In this document: positions 10,871-23,410 of the stretch, piece after piece
Layout of the letters: every line of letters starts with the position of its first letter
Position numbering within the stretch: position 1 is the first letter of the stretch
Source of the DNA: Dimorphilus gyrociliatus
Taxonomy: Eukaryota; Annelida; Polychaeta; Dinophilidae
NCBI GenBank assembly: GCA_904063045.1
Contig: CAJFCJ010000081.1
Span: 1 to 51,143 of the forward strand
Direction: 5' to 3'
DNA: 51,143 nt
The notes under the pieces: model-generated
Databases searched by the model: none
What the model was told of the DNA's origin: nothing
Seen by the model: the letters and a program-made list of their open reading frames with translations, nothing else
Made by a program: the position numbers and the translations under genes

Positions 10871-11738
10871 CAAAGAAAACTATTTTTGAATTACTCTGAA
10901 TTTCTTCACTTAATAAATATTTTTTTTCCAATATCTCCAATAAGACCACTGAACTCATAGTGAAATATGTCAACGTTCTTAGAATAGACATTGAGATAAG
11001 AGCCAAAATATTCCTTAAATTCTCTTTTAACAACTATAATTAATTTAAAATGTTTAGATGTTGTTGCAATGGGAATAAGATCATTTGTTATTTTAATATT
11101 AACAAATTTAAATTTGCATTCTACAAAATCAGTTTAATTGAACTTTTGATTATTGAAAAACTTTAATTAAGCCATCTTTGTATTGAAGATGATGAACAAA
11201 ATTGTGGTAAATGTTTCAAGCTAGAAACTAAACAATTTAACAGTAGTAAAAGTAGTCACAGAATCATCTACCGGAAATGGGTGTGATTCAAATGATTAAC
11301 TATCATTGTACAATGGTTGTTTGTAGTTTGTACTACTTTTTTTATACTTTTGCAATTAATTAGGCCTATAAATTTTTCATTAAGAATACCTCTTTAACAT
11401 TTGCGCTGTTTTTTATCCATCAACCAATTATAAGAATTTGGACAGCTGATTTTCTAAGCAGGTAAGTAATTGAGCTTTGTTAATATTTGTATTGTGAAGA
11501 GGTAAATTTAGGGCTGTTCTGTGCACACCCTTCATCATTTTAAACTTGCCACTCTCCAATTAAACATAAACACAATGCTTTCTACTTTTATCTCTAAACT
11601 TTAATTGCTAATTAGTTTTTGTTTGTCTGAATATTAAACAGTATATAAAGTCATGTTTAGCAAGTATTCATCAAAACTTGCTTCTTGCTTACTTCTCCTC
11701 CTCCTCCTCCTCCTTCTCCTATTCCCTCTGAGATAACC

Positions 11739-12782
11739 ATGAATAATTCTACATTCTTTTATCCAATGTATCCTGTCATTCCGGATACTTTGAATTGGTT
11801 TATAGGTGCAAAAGTCATTTCAACGTTGTGTTTTCTTACCGGTATATTTGGTAATGTTGTAAGTTTTATTATATTTGGAAAGAGTGGTATGAGCGAAACT
11901 ACTACGTCAATCTATCTTCGTTGTTTGGCAATTGCAGATATTGCAGTTCTATTATGTTGGTTTGGTTTAAATATGTTTTTTACAGTTGAACTAAGAGTTC
12001 TTTCCGATCAGCTAATTTTATATTTATCTTGTATGGCTAGGCATACTGTGAGCAAAATGTCTCAGCAGATTAGTTCATTAATACTGTGCGCAATGACGGT
12101 TGACAGAAGTCTGTTCATCCTTTTTCCAACAAAGGCAAAAGCCTTAGCCTCAAAGAAACGAGCGCTGTTTGTAGTTGGAGCAATAACTGTCATGTCAATA
12201 ATAGGCTACTCAATATATTTCCTAATTTATGGCAATCTATTGATTGTTGCTAATCCAAAAAAGAGAGAAACTGGAATATTTGTTTGTCTTGTTCGGGATG
12301 AAAAGTGGGAAACTTATGCCAATGATATTTCTCCAACAATTGATATTATGTTTTTGTACTATATCCCTGGAATTATTCTCCTTATAACAAATATTCTAAT
12401 ATTAAGAGCGTTAATAAATGCTGGTAGAAACAGGAAGAAACTTACAACAACTAGTCAAGATAACAAGGGTCGAAATTCATCAATTATTCTTCTCATTATT
12501 TCAACATATTTCATTCTATGTTCAATACCAAATGCAATATTATTTATATATTTAACAAGATACGTCATAGTTCCAACTCCGAATGACATTGCTTTCTTAA
12601 AAAAGGCTGGTCTTGTAACAGAACTTATAGTTAAATCGAATAGTGGTCTTAATTTCTGTTTTTACTGTATAAGTGGCAATAGATTCAGGAAAGAATTCGT
12701 AGCAATGTTTTGCGGGAGAAAATCCAACAGCAGGAATTCAAATACATCTTCGAAATCCAAAACTATATCTTCCGTCAAGTAA
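11739..12782 (+). CDS. Rhodopsin-class (class A) peptide-type GPCR, copy 2
   Basis: Identical protein to the copy at 3659. Seven helices, GN in helix 1, AD in helix 2, DRS at the end of helix 3, SIPNAI in helix 6, NxxxxFCFY in helix 7. A cysteine before helix 3 (LSCMARH) and one in the second extracellular loop (FVCLVRD) would form the usual disulphide. Start as for copy 1. The longer reading that begins at 11685 with a proline run differs between the copies and is probably untranslated. Neighbours (C1q-like upstream, TRIM-like downstream) give no hint to the ligand. Confidence 0.87.
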   Translation: MNNSTFFYPMYPVIPDTLNWFIGAKVISTLCFLTGIFGNVVSFIIFGKSGMSETTTSIYLRCLAIADIAVLLCWFGLNMFFTVELRVLSDQLILYLSCMARHTVSKMSQQISSLILCAMTVDRSLFILFPTKAKALASKKRALFVVGAITVMSIIGYSIYFLIYGNLLIVANPKKRETGIFVCLVRDEKWETYANDISPTIDIMFLYYIPGIILLITNILILRALINAGRNRKKLTTTSQDNKGRNSSIILLIISTYFILCSIPNAILFIYLTRYVIVPTPNDIAFLKKAGLVTELIVKSNSGLNFCFYCISGNRFRKEFVAMFCGRKSNSRNSNTSSKSKTISSVK

Positions 12783-13269
12783 CACTTTCAGATTTCATCT
12801 ACCACAGATTTTTTGTTCAAAATGACAATTGAATGAAAATTTTAGGTCCATTTATGATTGTTTTTATGACAATTAACTCAAATATTTCCCATCACCCAGC
12901 ACTTGTAAACTTTTATCAATTATTGGTGTTTTTTTTCTTCAGTTAATAAATAAGTCAAAGTATTGAAAATTAACTGTTTTTTTTCTTGAAATGGCCAGAT
13001 CTAGATTTGGCAAATTGAGTAAGAACTTCTATATGCAATAAAATAAAGAATTGCAACAATATGATCCATTAACAACCGTAATTTAGTAATAATCGTTAAT
13101 AAATTTTAGTTGACTATGGTTGCAAGAACACTATAACCAAAAAAGTGTGGCTATATTTAATATACAGTATACTATATAGGTCAGTTGGTTGTTTCACTAA
13201 AATTGAACAGCATTTGCAGATCTTTTGTTATCAAACAGCAAGAGTAACAAGTCTTCAAGAAAGTACTTT

Positions 13270-14107
13270 TTGAATAAGGAATCATTAAAATGTTCCATTT
13301 GTTTTGAACTAAGAATTTGAAAAGACCCTAGAGTGCTACCGTGCCAACATGTGTTTTGTCTACAATGTTTAAATGGTTTAAGAGTTGAGAACTTTCAAAT
13401 TCATTGCCCTGTCTGTAGAGAAGAAGGCAGGCTTCCTAATAGTGGATGTGCAGGTCCAAGAAAATGTTTCATTTCGACTTCTTGCCAAGAAATGTCTCCC
13501 CCCGAAAATACATGCGAAAAGATAAAGAATTTTCAGTATATTGTGAAACACATAATCTTGAAAGTCTATGTTCTAGCTGCTGGGAGGAAAATCACTTGAC
13601 ATGTGAAATTTGGCCTCTTGAAAAGCAAATTAAGAGAAAAGCAAAGCTAAAATCCTACTCACAAGAGGAAGATAGAGATTTTTTTAAAAAACTGAATAAA
13701 GTAAATGGTGAATTTATAGAAAATATTAAGAGAGACTTTCAAAATCGAAAATATATTTATTAAACTAACAAAAGAACAGCAAGAGAAACTTTCGACTATT
13801 TTAGAAAGAGAAAATTTAGACAATGATTTTATTACAACAAATAAATGAACTATCAAAAGAAAAGCCAACATTAGAAATCTTGAATGAAGTAATAATTAAT
13901 TACAAAATAAATACTACTGATTTGAATAAATTTTCAGTATTGATTGACCAATCAGTAGACTTTTCACAATTCTTATTTAAAAGATTAAAGAATTTGTCGA
14001 ATGTTCTATTTTTGAGATTATTCATATTTTCCAGCCTTTTCTATTATCATTCCGTGCTACTACTGCAATACTTTGCAGTATATATCACTTTACAAAACAA
14101 AAGCTAA
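13270..14107 (+). pseudogene. TRIM-like gene: RING, B-box, helical region, broken
   Basis: A RING finger is plain at about 13285-13430: CSICFE, then DPRVLPCQHVFCLQC and CPVC. An in-frame TGA (13318-13320) falls between the second and third cysteine groups. The B-box (EFSVYCETHNLESLCSSC, then NHLTC) is in another frame (13446-13763), followed by a Lys/Glu-rich helical stretch. A third frame (13823-14107) continues with Leu/Ile-rich helical sequence and a hydrophobic end. At least one stop and two frame changes, the same in both copies. TRIM proteins are RING E3 ubiquitin ligases; this one looks non-functional as written unless small introns hide the breaks. Confidence 0.65.
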
Positions 14108-14304
14108 TTATCATACTGGCAACATTCTCAATTGCTTTATATATTTATATTTCTTAATTAGTTTCACTAAAGAATAATTTGACATTCAAATCGGATGGAA
14201 GATTAACATGATTAAATGAAAAATTGAACAGGATTGTTCATAAATGATTATATTAATTATTTTCAAAAACATTCCTTTAACTTTATAAACATTCTAAAGA
14301 GGAA

Positions 14305-17300
14305 ATGAAACTTTTCATTCTTTTAAATTTATTTTGCAGTACATTCTCTTCTATTCGAATTAAATATCAAGATATTTTTGACAGCAATCAATTGAATTAT
14401 AGTCTACAAACAATTCATTCAGATTCAATAAAATCATACGGAATGTTAAAGGTCTACAGCAAAATTTTGCAGAATGAATATTTCGTTGTCTATTATCAAT
14501 TAAATGTTGAAGATAGGAATAATTTTTGCAAAATGATGAATTTTGATGGATTGCATTCTGTAGTAAGACCATGCGATAAAAATTCTGGTTAGATATACTG
14601 TATTACAGATTTTGCGATGAATTAACTATTATGGTACTTTGTTTTTTGATGATTCAGCAAAATACAATACAAACTCGACGGACAACGCTCTTAGTTTTGG
14701 AGAAAAAAAACAATTGTAAATAAAAAATTATTAAAGGAAGAAAATTTGTTTTCTTTATTTTTTTTCATCTAGTTCCGGTTTGGAAACTTGCCAAAACTAT
14801 CATTCTTTTCTTTGTTTAACCTGCTTTAAAAAGGAATCTCAATGTTTGTTGTTACACTGTGACTCTTCAATTCCTTTTTAGTGATTTTTATCCAATAAGA
14901 TCTCATCGCCTTGACAACCTACCATAGCATTTTTCAACTGTACAAGAAATCTACCAACAACACTCTATATAGAGTTATAACAAAAATAAAAGATATGAAA
15001 TACTTTTGTGATAAAGGTGAATATTTTATGAGAAGAAGAAAATCTTGTAAGTTTTTTTTTGGCAGTTTGCCAAATTATTGAAAATTTAATAAATATTCAT
15101 CCTTTTTTCTAGTAAGAATCTCTGATAAGGTTGAAATTGGATTGGATTATAATCAATCCAACGCGTTTTACTCTCACGACAATACTAGTGATTATAGAGG
15201 AATAAAATGTAGCTTTTTGGATATACGAGGCGTGTAGTTTGCTTGAATAATCAATCAACCAATTATCGTTCATTTACTATACAGATGTTAAAAGGACTTT
15301 GGCTAATGATTTTTATATATCATTCTTTGGTTATAGTCTTGAAAAAAAGTTCTTGAATACAGAGAGGGTACTCTTCTACTATGAGTCGAAAACTTATGGA
15401 CCACTTCCCTATTCGTTCAGCTTTTTTGAAAATATGTATAAAGCTTTGAATTCAATCTGTGGAAAATTAAATATGAGATTATATACAAGAATTCCTAATT
15501 ATAAAATCTATCGAACAAAAAACAGATGGCAACAAATGAAAGATGTCAATTTTATATTTTGTCTCTTTTTCTATTTTAAATCATTATCTTTGTTATCATT
15601 TAGGATAAGGAAAAATGCAAATCAACATTTAATCCTGACAGTCTTTCAAAGTATTTTGCAATGTCAAATTGTAAATGGATTGCCGAAAATGAAAGTTATG
15701 ACTGTGAACCAACATGGTCCTATAGGCGGACTATTTCATTCCTTAGTTATTGCGTTAAAAAAGATCCTCTAGTTGACAGTAAATTGATTTTGGTTTTAGC
15801 TAGAGTGGTTTTCCTTAGAAAGTTGACATTCATCTATTTTTCTTTTTCAGATATGAGATATAGACTGTTCAATTTTAAAAATGGTTCAATTTTGAAAAAT
15901 GGTATTTTGAACGGAAAAAATCAATTCAAAGGCGAAAGTTTTGAAGGTGTTTTCCAAATAAATTTTGAAAATTTCTGGTCGAATATCAATCCTTTTCATT
16001 TATATTCAAACGTCATTCAAGCTGCTTGTAAATATTTCGGGTTTGAATATGGAAGGTTAAGCAACTATAATGGGCGAAACTATATTCAATTAGTTCTATT
16101 CACTATAATTTGTGTAGAAACTACAGATTTAGAGAATTGCAAAATAACAAAAGCTCCTCAAAGGGTAAAAAAATCTATTTGTTCTTTAATAAAAACATTC
16201 TTTTTAAGAAAATGATAAATTTCACGTTGACAGTTTAAAGATACTAGAATTTTGACATTCAATGAAAGAAGGCAGTAAATCTATTACTTATATCGTAATT
16301 TAAATGTTACATTTATATTTTATCTTTAGCACAGTGTTCTTTGAATTGTACAATTTACAGTTTTATCCAATTATATCCTGTTTTAGGAGACGTCAATCAA
16401 AGAGTACGTATTAACCATAACCCTAACCCTAACCCTTAAAATCCTAATTAGTTAGTACTCAATCAATGAATATAAAACAGTCTGTAAAAATGAAAAAGGA
16501 CTATTGTACCATGGTTCTTGCTTTTACTTTTACCAATCGAAATATCCCATTTCGGCTAGTGATGCTGTAAGATTATGCAATAGCAGAAATTTAACGATAT
16601 TCGATTTTATAAGATTTCAAGATCTTTTCTACGTGTTCAAGTATCTTACAGCAGTAGCTTTTCTTTCCAATGATTACACTGGCCCACTTACTGATAAAGT
16701 CGGAGGTTTTTCTTTTAAGATACTCTACAAATAGATTAACATAATATCCTCATTTTGCAGCTGTTAAAGAATTCAGCATTCCAACTGGTAAAAATGGCAT
16801 TTAATTTTTTTCTAATTAAAACAAAATAATGTTAATTAGTTTTCAGAATGGCGGAAGATAACAGAGGATATAAACATAGAATATTTCCAAATGGATTATC
16901 CTTCAATTTGAAATTTAGCCGCTTTTTCTAGTAACAGATTATCTTCTTTTAAATCTTCAGTTATCTAAACTTTATGTTTCTATCTCCTTCATCTCCTCTT
17001 CCTTTTCAGTTTTGAGACTAAAGATCAGGTGAAGACAATGAATGTGAAAATAGATGATAAAATTAACTGTTACGAGTTGAAGAATGATCAGTTAGTTTGG
17101 ATTGATATAAAATATCGTGCAGTGCCTTGTTTGCAGGAGAAGTATCAATATTACTTTTGCTACGAACGTGTTGGTGAGTTTAATGCTGTCAACATTAAGT
17201 TATCATCCCATCTAAAAAATAATTCCACTCATTTTGAATATTTCACTCAGGAACGAATTATAAAGATATTATGAATGATTTAATATCTGTTGAAAATTTT

Positions 17301-20300
17301 TCAAATTGTTCATTCAACAGTTTCCTATGTCAAAATTCGAAAAACTGCATTAACGCCATTTATGTTTGCGATGGAATTTTTGATTGTAGAGATGGCGAAG
17401 ACGAAATCAATTGTACAACCAATGATGAGAAACGTCTCTTCTACTGCAATACAACTGTAACTATTCCCTATCAATTTGTTTGTAATTTCATTTCGGATTG
17501 TCCCAACAACATGGATGAAAAATATTGCAGTTGTATCATTTTAAATAATATACTTAACGTAATACTGACTTTTATTTTTCAGCCTACATTTGTCCTAAAT
17601 ACTATAAGTTCGTTAAAAGACAAAATATTAAATTTTTTTAATAGTTACGTAATGTGTTTCTTTTTTATTTAAAAACAACAAAGGCAATGCAAAAACAAAC
17701 AATGCATAAATAAAGATAACTTTTGTGATAATAACCAAGAATGTTTCGACAAATCAGACGAAGAAAACTGTATTGTGAACAATACTTGTTTGTCATCAAA
17801 TTTTCAATCAAATTATAAACAATGCTAATAAACACACAGATTGCAGAGGAAAAACGCAATTTTTATGCGATGGAAAGTGTTCAAGTACAGTATTTCAATG
17901 CGATGCAGATATTAATTGCCTTTCGAAAAGGGATGAATTTGGATGTGGGTTGCGGAAAAAGAAAGAAAGATGTGAATTGACCTATGACAATGACGGACTA
18001 TTGAAAAAAGTCTATTCAACATATTGGAAAATATATTACTGCAATGATAAAATCTGTAATGTAGGTTATTACCAATGTAACATCTATAAATATTGTATAT
18101 CAATTAGTCAAGTTTGCGACGGTATAAGTCACTGTCCTTTCCACGATGACGAATTATATTGCGGTGGGAAGACTTTTATCATTTGTTTCTTTATTCTTTT
18201 CTTCTCTTTCATTCTTTGATTTTAATAGAAAATTTTAATCCAAGTGGTTTTTTCAAATGTAAAAATGAAGAATATTTTATACATCTGAACAAAGTTTGTA
18301 ACAATCATTCAGATTGTAAATACAGTAGTGACGAATTATTTTGTGCCAATCAACATAACTGCCTGAAAAACTGTACTTGTAACATTCCATACGAAATTAA
18401 TTGTCCTTTCGACAAAAGGAACAAAATGACAAAATTGAATTTAGATTCTCTTCTAATCACCAATTTTAAAACTATTGAAATTCATTCAAAGACATTATAC
18501 TACGCGAATATTGCTGTTGTGTCAAATTACGAAATACTTCAATTACGTTTAATTGATATTATTTGGAAAAATTCTTTAAATATTGCTCATATTTTACCAA
18601 ATTTAATCTCTTTAATTATGGAAAATAATGAAATTGTTCATTTAGAGAATATTTTCACTCAAAGTATGGCCATATTGCAGTATTTAAGCTTAAAAAGAAA
18701 TCCTATTAGCAATATTGATCTACTATCCAAAATTCATCTGAATCAACTCTATTCAATTGATCTATCATCTATTAAGGTCAAGGTCATTAAGGATAAGATA
18801 TTTTCTAAAATGAAACGTTTGAGATACGTCTATTTGATAAATTTGAAACTTTTATATATAAAAGAGAAAGCGCTATGGCCATTGAGTAATGTCAAAGAAT
18901 TACATTTGAACGATACCAGTTTTTCATTGAAGAATACAAAAAGGTTGTTTGAAAATCTAACAAATCTTAAAGTTCTGTTTAGTTCATATAGCGATTTGTG
19001 TTGTTATGCAAAAGTCTATTCATATGACCTGACAGTTTGTCTTCCGGTTGAGAATGCTATTAGTACGTGTTTCCATTTAATTGGGTCATATTCATTAAGA
19101 ATTTCCATATGGTTGATTAGTATAATCTCCCTATTGGGTAATATATTGACAATTTGCGCAAGAATTCCATCATCTTTAAACAAAGGAATTAACATAGCCA
19201 GTTTTTTTTTAAATCTATCCGACCTATTTATCAGTATATATTTAATATCAATAGCCGTGGCTGATCAAGTATACAGAGGCAGATATGTACTCAATCATTA
19301 CTATTGGCAAATAGAATTTGGTTGTAAATATTTAGGTTGTTTTTTAAATTTTTCATTGCTAATGTCAATGGGATGTTTACTTTGTATATCAATTGAAAGA
19401 TATATGATAATATCTAATCCTTTTGTGAAGAGGAGCCGCTACATTATCCTAACAGAGTTGATAATTACATTGCTCTTATCATTCATACTAGCAATTCTAC
19501 CTTTTCAACTTTTTGAAGTAAACAATAAATAAATCTATTCAATTTATTCAATTCAATTCAACGAATTTAATGAACCCCATTAAATTTAGGGATATTATTC
19601 AAATACCTCAATTTGTTTTTCTCTATATATTCAAGGTAAAAAATTTAATGGTTGGATATATTCAACAATTCTATTTGGTATATTAACAATGTCAATTTCG
19701 TTAATTATCTCTTTTCTCTATTTTAAAATATTCTCAACCGTTCAACGTTCCGCCAAAGACTGCAAAAGTCAAAATAATAATAATAATCATATTTCTGATA
19801 AATTAGCAGTTAATATCTTCTTAATTGTTATCAGTAATTGTCTTACTTGGCTTCCATTGTCACTGTTAAGTAAGCTCTTTTTTTCAACATAAAAACTATA
19901 TATAGAATTGTATTTTTCATCCAATAGGCATCTATACTACTTTTGGAACAATGCCAATTAATACGGAGCGATATAAATGGCTAATATTAATATTTATTCC
20001 ATTAAATTCAATGCTAAATCCATTTATATATACTCTTGGAGAAATTCGGAATAGGAAGAAAAGTGCTCAGAGAAGAAGAGAGGAAAAAATGTAAGATAAA
20101 AAGTTTTTTGGCAAAATTCCAAAAAAATAAAAAATAATGAAATATTATATTTTCAGAGAGAATAAAATTGATAATGCGATTAAAAATATCATTTCAAGAT
20201 GTTAGTTTCTCATTCTATTCCTAAATCATTTCTAAAACTATTTTCATTCTTGTGCTGTAGTTTTACTATTCTTACAAAGTAAAGGTACAATACTGCAGCA

Positions 20301-20678
20301 GCATCAAAATCTGGATCATCGAAAAAGATTGTCCGCTATGGAAGATTTGTACAAAAATTTAAAATATTACAACTGCATCAAGTCCATTATGACAACTATT
20401 AACTCATTACACAACAATCAAATATCATTCAATAGGCCTATTGACCATAGTTGTATTCTGGTTCAGGTTTTAGAATATTTTTTATTAAACAAACAGACAA
20501 ACCAAAGAATGACATTTTCTGTGAAAAATTTCAGGACTCAATCTACTCTTTGTGCTTTACTCAAAATCTCTGCTTTCTTTCAACTGAAAATGAAAAGAAG
20601 GATATTGAATCTTTTGGAATGTTTGTAAGAGGAATTCTTCAGCAACGTTCTTTGTTTGCCAAAAAAATGTTATGCTAA
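14305..20678 (+). CDS. Composite receptor: SRCR-like modules, C-type lectin, LDLa repeats, LRRs, 7TM, kinase-like tail
   Basis: Multi-exon span from the signal-peptide ATG. SRCR-like exons to about 16398 (best at 15860-16150: CKYFGFEYG, then CVETTDLENC). C-type lectin domain 16456-17174 (GSCFYFYQ, then CYELKNDQLVWID). About six LDLa repeats 17312-18345 (CDGIFDCRDGEDEINC). LRRs 18430-19000, a Cys hinge, then seven helices: helix 1 LLGNILT, helix 3 ERY, helix 7 NSMLNPFIY. Phase-compatible introns join SRCR to lectin (donor 16399), lectin to LDLa (donor 17175) and LDLa to LRR (18165-18229). The cytoplasmic tail (20280-20678) has INSLHNNQISFNRPIDHSCI and KKDIESFG, like a kinase lobe without catalytic residues. 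Breaks of one base near 17820 and 19636 remain unexplained. LDLa-LRR-7TM receptors (GRL101 type, relaxin-receptor relatives) are known; the SRCR and lectin additions are unusual. Confidence 0.75.
16414..16437 (+). repeat. Telomere-like CCCTAA run inside a receptor intron
   Basis: The short intron between the SRCR and lectin exons contains CCATAACCCTAACCCTAACC. The same motif is internal to a MITE family elsewhere in the window, so this may be a relic of one. It is much too short to be a telomere. Confidence 0.6.
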
Positions 20679-20679
20679 T

Positions 20680-21015
20680 CATTCTTAGTTTTTCCCTGTG
20701 AAATACAGAAAAACACAATCAATCAATGATATTTCAACTTTTCAAGAGAATTATACTTTCTGACTATTTGTTTTGTTTTACATTGTTGAAAATGTTTACT
20801 TTTCTTCCTGGCAGTAATATTTTCATCACAACAATCACTACAATCTCTTCCTCACCCACTTTTCCCATTTTCTAAAATACATTGTGTAGCGTATCAGACA
20901 GCTACAGTGCTTTTTTCAATCATCCATTGAAAATAGTATTGAAATAAGTCAACATTTTCCAAAAATGGCATTTCTTAGAGGATGCTGGTGAACATCTTTT
21001 ATAACTACAAATCAA
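20680..21015. other. Non-coding spacer after the receptor gene
   Basis: AT-rich 3' flank of the receptor gene. I see no gene or repeat in it. Confidence 0.4.
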
Positions 21016-21215
21016 TGTACAACTTTTGTTATCATTTATGCCTGAACTATATTGCTTTATGCAACTTACATATGTACCTCTCAAAACCTATGCAAAAAAA
21101 TGCTATAACATTGGCCAAACACAGATCTGATTAGTCAGCTTGAAGGCTCATCTTTAATTACCAATTAAGGTTATAATTCAATTAACCTTCCTAAATGTTG
21201 AACCTTGTAACTGTT
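21016..21215 (+). mobile_element. 5' part of a TGTACAAC-type LTR
   Basis: Begins TGTACAACTTTTGTTATC and follows the 5' part of the solo LTR at 49300-49934 (read on its minus strand) through CTATAACATTGGCCAAAC and GCTTGAAGGCTCATC. The match fades after about 21215. No downstream LTR end is seen. Confidence 0.65.
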
Positions 21216-21550
21216 CAATATTCCTTAGAAAGTCACTAGACTTTACCAGAAATATATAGCAATATAGAAGTTTTAGCACAAAGCATTTTCCATTCATCCA
21301 AAAGTAGAAAACATGTATAATACTTATCTCTTTATATATTTAGTGAAAAATATGTTGAAACAATAACTCCAAAATTCTTGAAGCATTGTCAAAAATATTT
21401 TAGATCTTTTACACACAGTTCCGGACAAAGATACAGGAGGAAGAGAAAAAATCAATAATAGAAATACAGATTTCATAAAACATTTATATAAAGGAAAGAG
21501 AAAAATAGTTTGACAGGTTATTGTTAATGAAGGCAACCAAGACAAAAGAA

Positions 21551-21760
21551 GTACTCAAACAAATAGAACCTTTTAAACTTGTCCACAAATAATCTTAATA
21601 AATGTAATTTAAACACTTGTATTTTGTTCAAAGAAAATGTATTGACTAAAGTGAGCTTCTAGTTCTAAACAGACTAGTTTAGATGGCAAGCTGATGATTG
21701 GAGAACTGAACTATCAGCTGTTAATTTCTCAGGGTTTAAACACTCTTTAAAGACTTGAAG
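21551..21760 (-). repeat. Dispersed LTR-like repeat, first copy
   Basis: About 210 bases match 26133-26345 in the same orientation (shared AAATAGAACCTTT, TGTCCACAAATA, GAGCTTCTAGTTCTAAAC, GAGAACTGAACTATCA). Read on the minus strand it ends in GGTTCTATTT, the motif near the 3' end of the envelope-element LTR, so both are probably old LTR 3' ends. Confidence 0.6.
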
Positions 21761-21769
21761 GTTGACGAA

Positions 21770-23110
21770 TTTCAATGTTTATAAAAACATTAGTGACAAT
21801 TTAAGACAAGGAAAAATTCAAAAATATGGTCATGTTTTTATTGATGTCTTCTTGTAAATAATAGTTGATTTTCGAAAGTTGAAGAGTTACATAAAATGTA
21901 ACAATTTTGATACAAGTCCAACAATGAAGAAACTATAAGCATTGTATATTTGATCATTTTTGTATTCTACTGTAACAGTAATAATTAATGACTTCAGTTA
22001 ATAAATTTGGCATCTGGATAAAAGGAGGAAGGTTAGTTGGAATATCCTTTGAAGACAAAGTTAGATTTCTGGAAAATCCACTCTTGTCAACCATTGTGGG
22101 AAAGTTTGAAGAAAGTTTCGCTAAAAATGTCATGAGGTCCAGACTTGATCGGCAATTTTCAACTGATCATATAAGTATTTCGTGTTTAGATTTTGCCTGC
22201 TGAAAATGCCCACCTTCTTCATGTTTACCCAAACAAAGGCATTTTGATAGTCTCTAGCAAAAGAATGGCATTATATTATTGTTTCTTGTTTTTTATAGAC
22301 TCTTTAAGCAGTATAGAATTGCAAAGATGCGTGATGATCAGTAGTATAACAGTTACAGTTTGCGAAATTAGGCACAAAATGCAAAAAATACAAAAATGTC
22401 AACTTCTATGGATTGCACTCAATGGATTGTGAAAAGAAAATTTCGAGTACATCAGATGTAAAGAAGAGATGAGTAAAGAGAAGAACTAAGAAAATGGGGG
22501 TTGATTGAAATCGTATCCCGTTTAAAGGAAAATATTTAAGCATTTAATAAATTCATAGATTTAAAAAAGCTGTCTTTGTTATGTAAAACTAAAGTATGCT
22601 ATTTAGGTGGCACTTTTAAATTTATGAACATACTTTGTTTGTATTCTAGTAACTTTTAAACTTTGTATAACATCCTTAGCTTTTTACATTTTGGAGACAT
22701 TTTCATAAATATATATTCATTATTAATTATGATATTCTCACTATATTACCATTAGTTCCGTAGTTAGAACAATTTTTTTACCATTGAAATATCATTTCCT
22801 ATTCCTTGGAGATATAAAGTATTTCCCAGCAACTCTAACACTCTCAAAAATGCACAATTCTTAAGTAATGTCACTAATTTTTGTGAATAAAACTTTAAAC
22901 TACAATGATTAAGATTTTTATTTCCAGATTATTAAGATTATTAGTAATTACTGTTATTAATATCTCACCAGAGTTTTTAATTTGAGTGGCATAGGCATAA
23001 ATTCTGTCAATTCTGTAAAATTTTTCAGAATTTTTATCATCCATTTTAAAGTCCAATTGATCACATTCACAGAAATTGATTATTTCAGTTTTGTTTGATG
23101 GTAGAAAATT
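21770..23110. other. Repeat-derived spacer without a supported gene
   Basis: Two short frames (21988-22203 and 22193-22432) overlap in different phases and have no recognised domain. A single MULE-like motif GAAATCGTATCCC lies near 22507. Otherwise AT-rich with nothing I can support. Confidence 0.4.
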
Positions 23111-23116
23111 GGTAGC

Positions 23117-23252
23117 GGGTGAAACCGTACCAGTGTGACACCATACCTGAGTGAAATCGTACCCATAAAAATATTAGGTCTTTTTAATTTTATTATTTTG
23201 AATTGTAATAATGGAACCTACAAAAATAAAAACCCGGGTACGGTTTCACCCC
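23117..23252. mobile_element. Short MITE with MULE-type terminal motif
   Basis: Starts GGGTGAAACCGTACC and ends GGTACGGTTTCACCCC, an inverted repeat of about 15 bases. Two further degenerate units (GTGACACCATACC and GTGAAATCGTACCC) follow the left end. The motif is that of the larger MULE at 45240-46546, so this is probably a non-autonomous derivative. Confidence 0.7.
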
Positions 23253-23410
23253 TATTCTAGAAACTTGAACAGCATTTCAATGTTCTTTTCTGTTAAAAAA
23301 ATAGATTTTCAACATCTTTTTTATTGAGTAATAAATTTTTAAGGTATAAAGCAGAGAGTAATTATTCAATTTCTTGTATCACAAGTTATTGCAATCAATA
23401 TTCATAAGCA

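Larger units (their letters stand above)
8061..15384 (+). repeat. Direct duplicate, copy 2 (cleaner copy)
   Basis: This is the partner of 1-7302 and has intact reading frames where copy 1 is broken (LRR gene, start of the receptor gene). After 15384 the two copies diverge abruptly. Here the receptor gene continues in frame, while copy 1 switches to a C1q-like fragment. I treat this copy as the reference for gene models. Confidence 0.9.

Noticed and set aside
16414-16437. Telomeric tract marking a chromosome end or fusion
   Set aside because: Only about three repeat units inside a 57-bp intron of a continuous gene, and the same motif is part of a MITE family.
21988-22432. Two overlapping plus-strand frames as a gene
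   Set aside because: Short, different phases, no domain, no splice logic, in a repeat-rich stretch.
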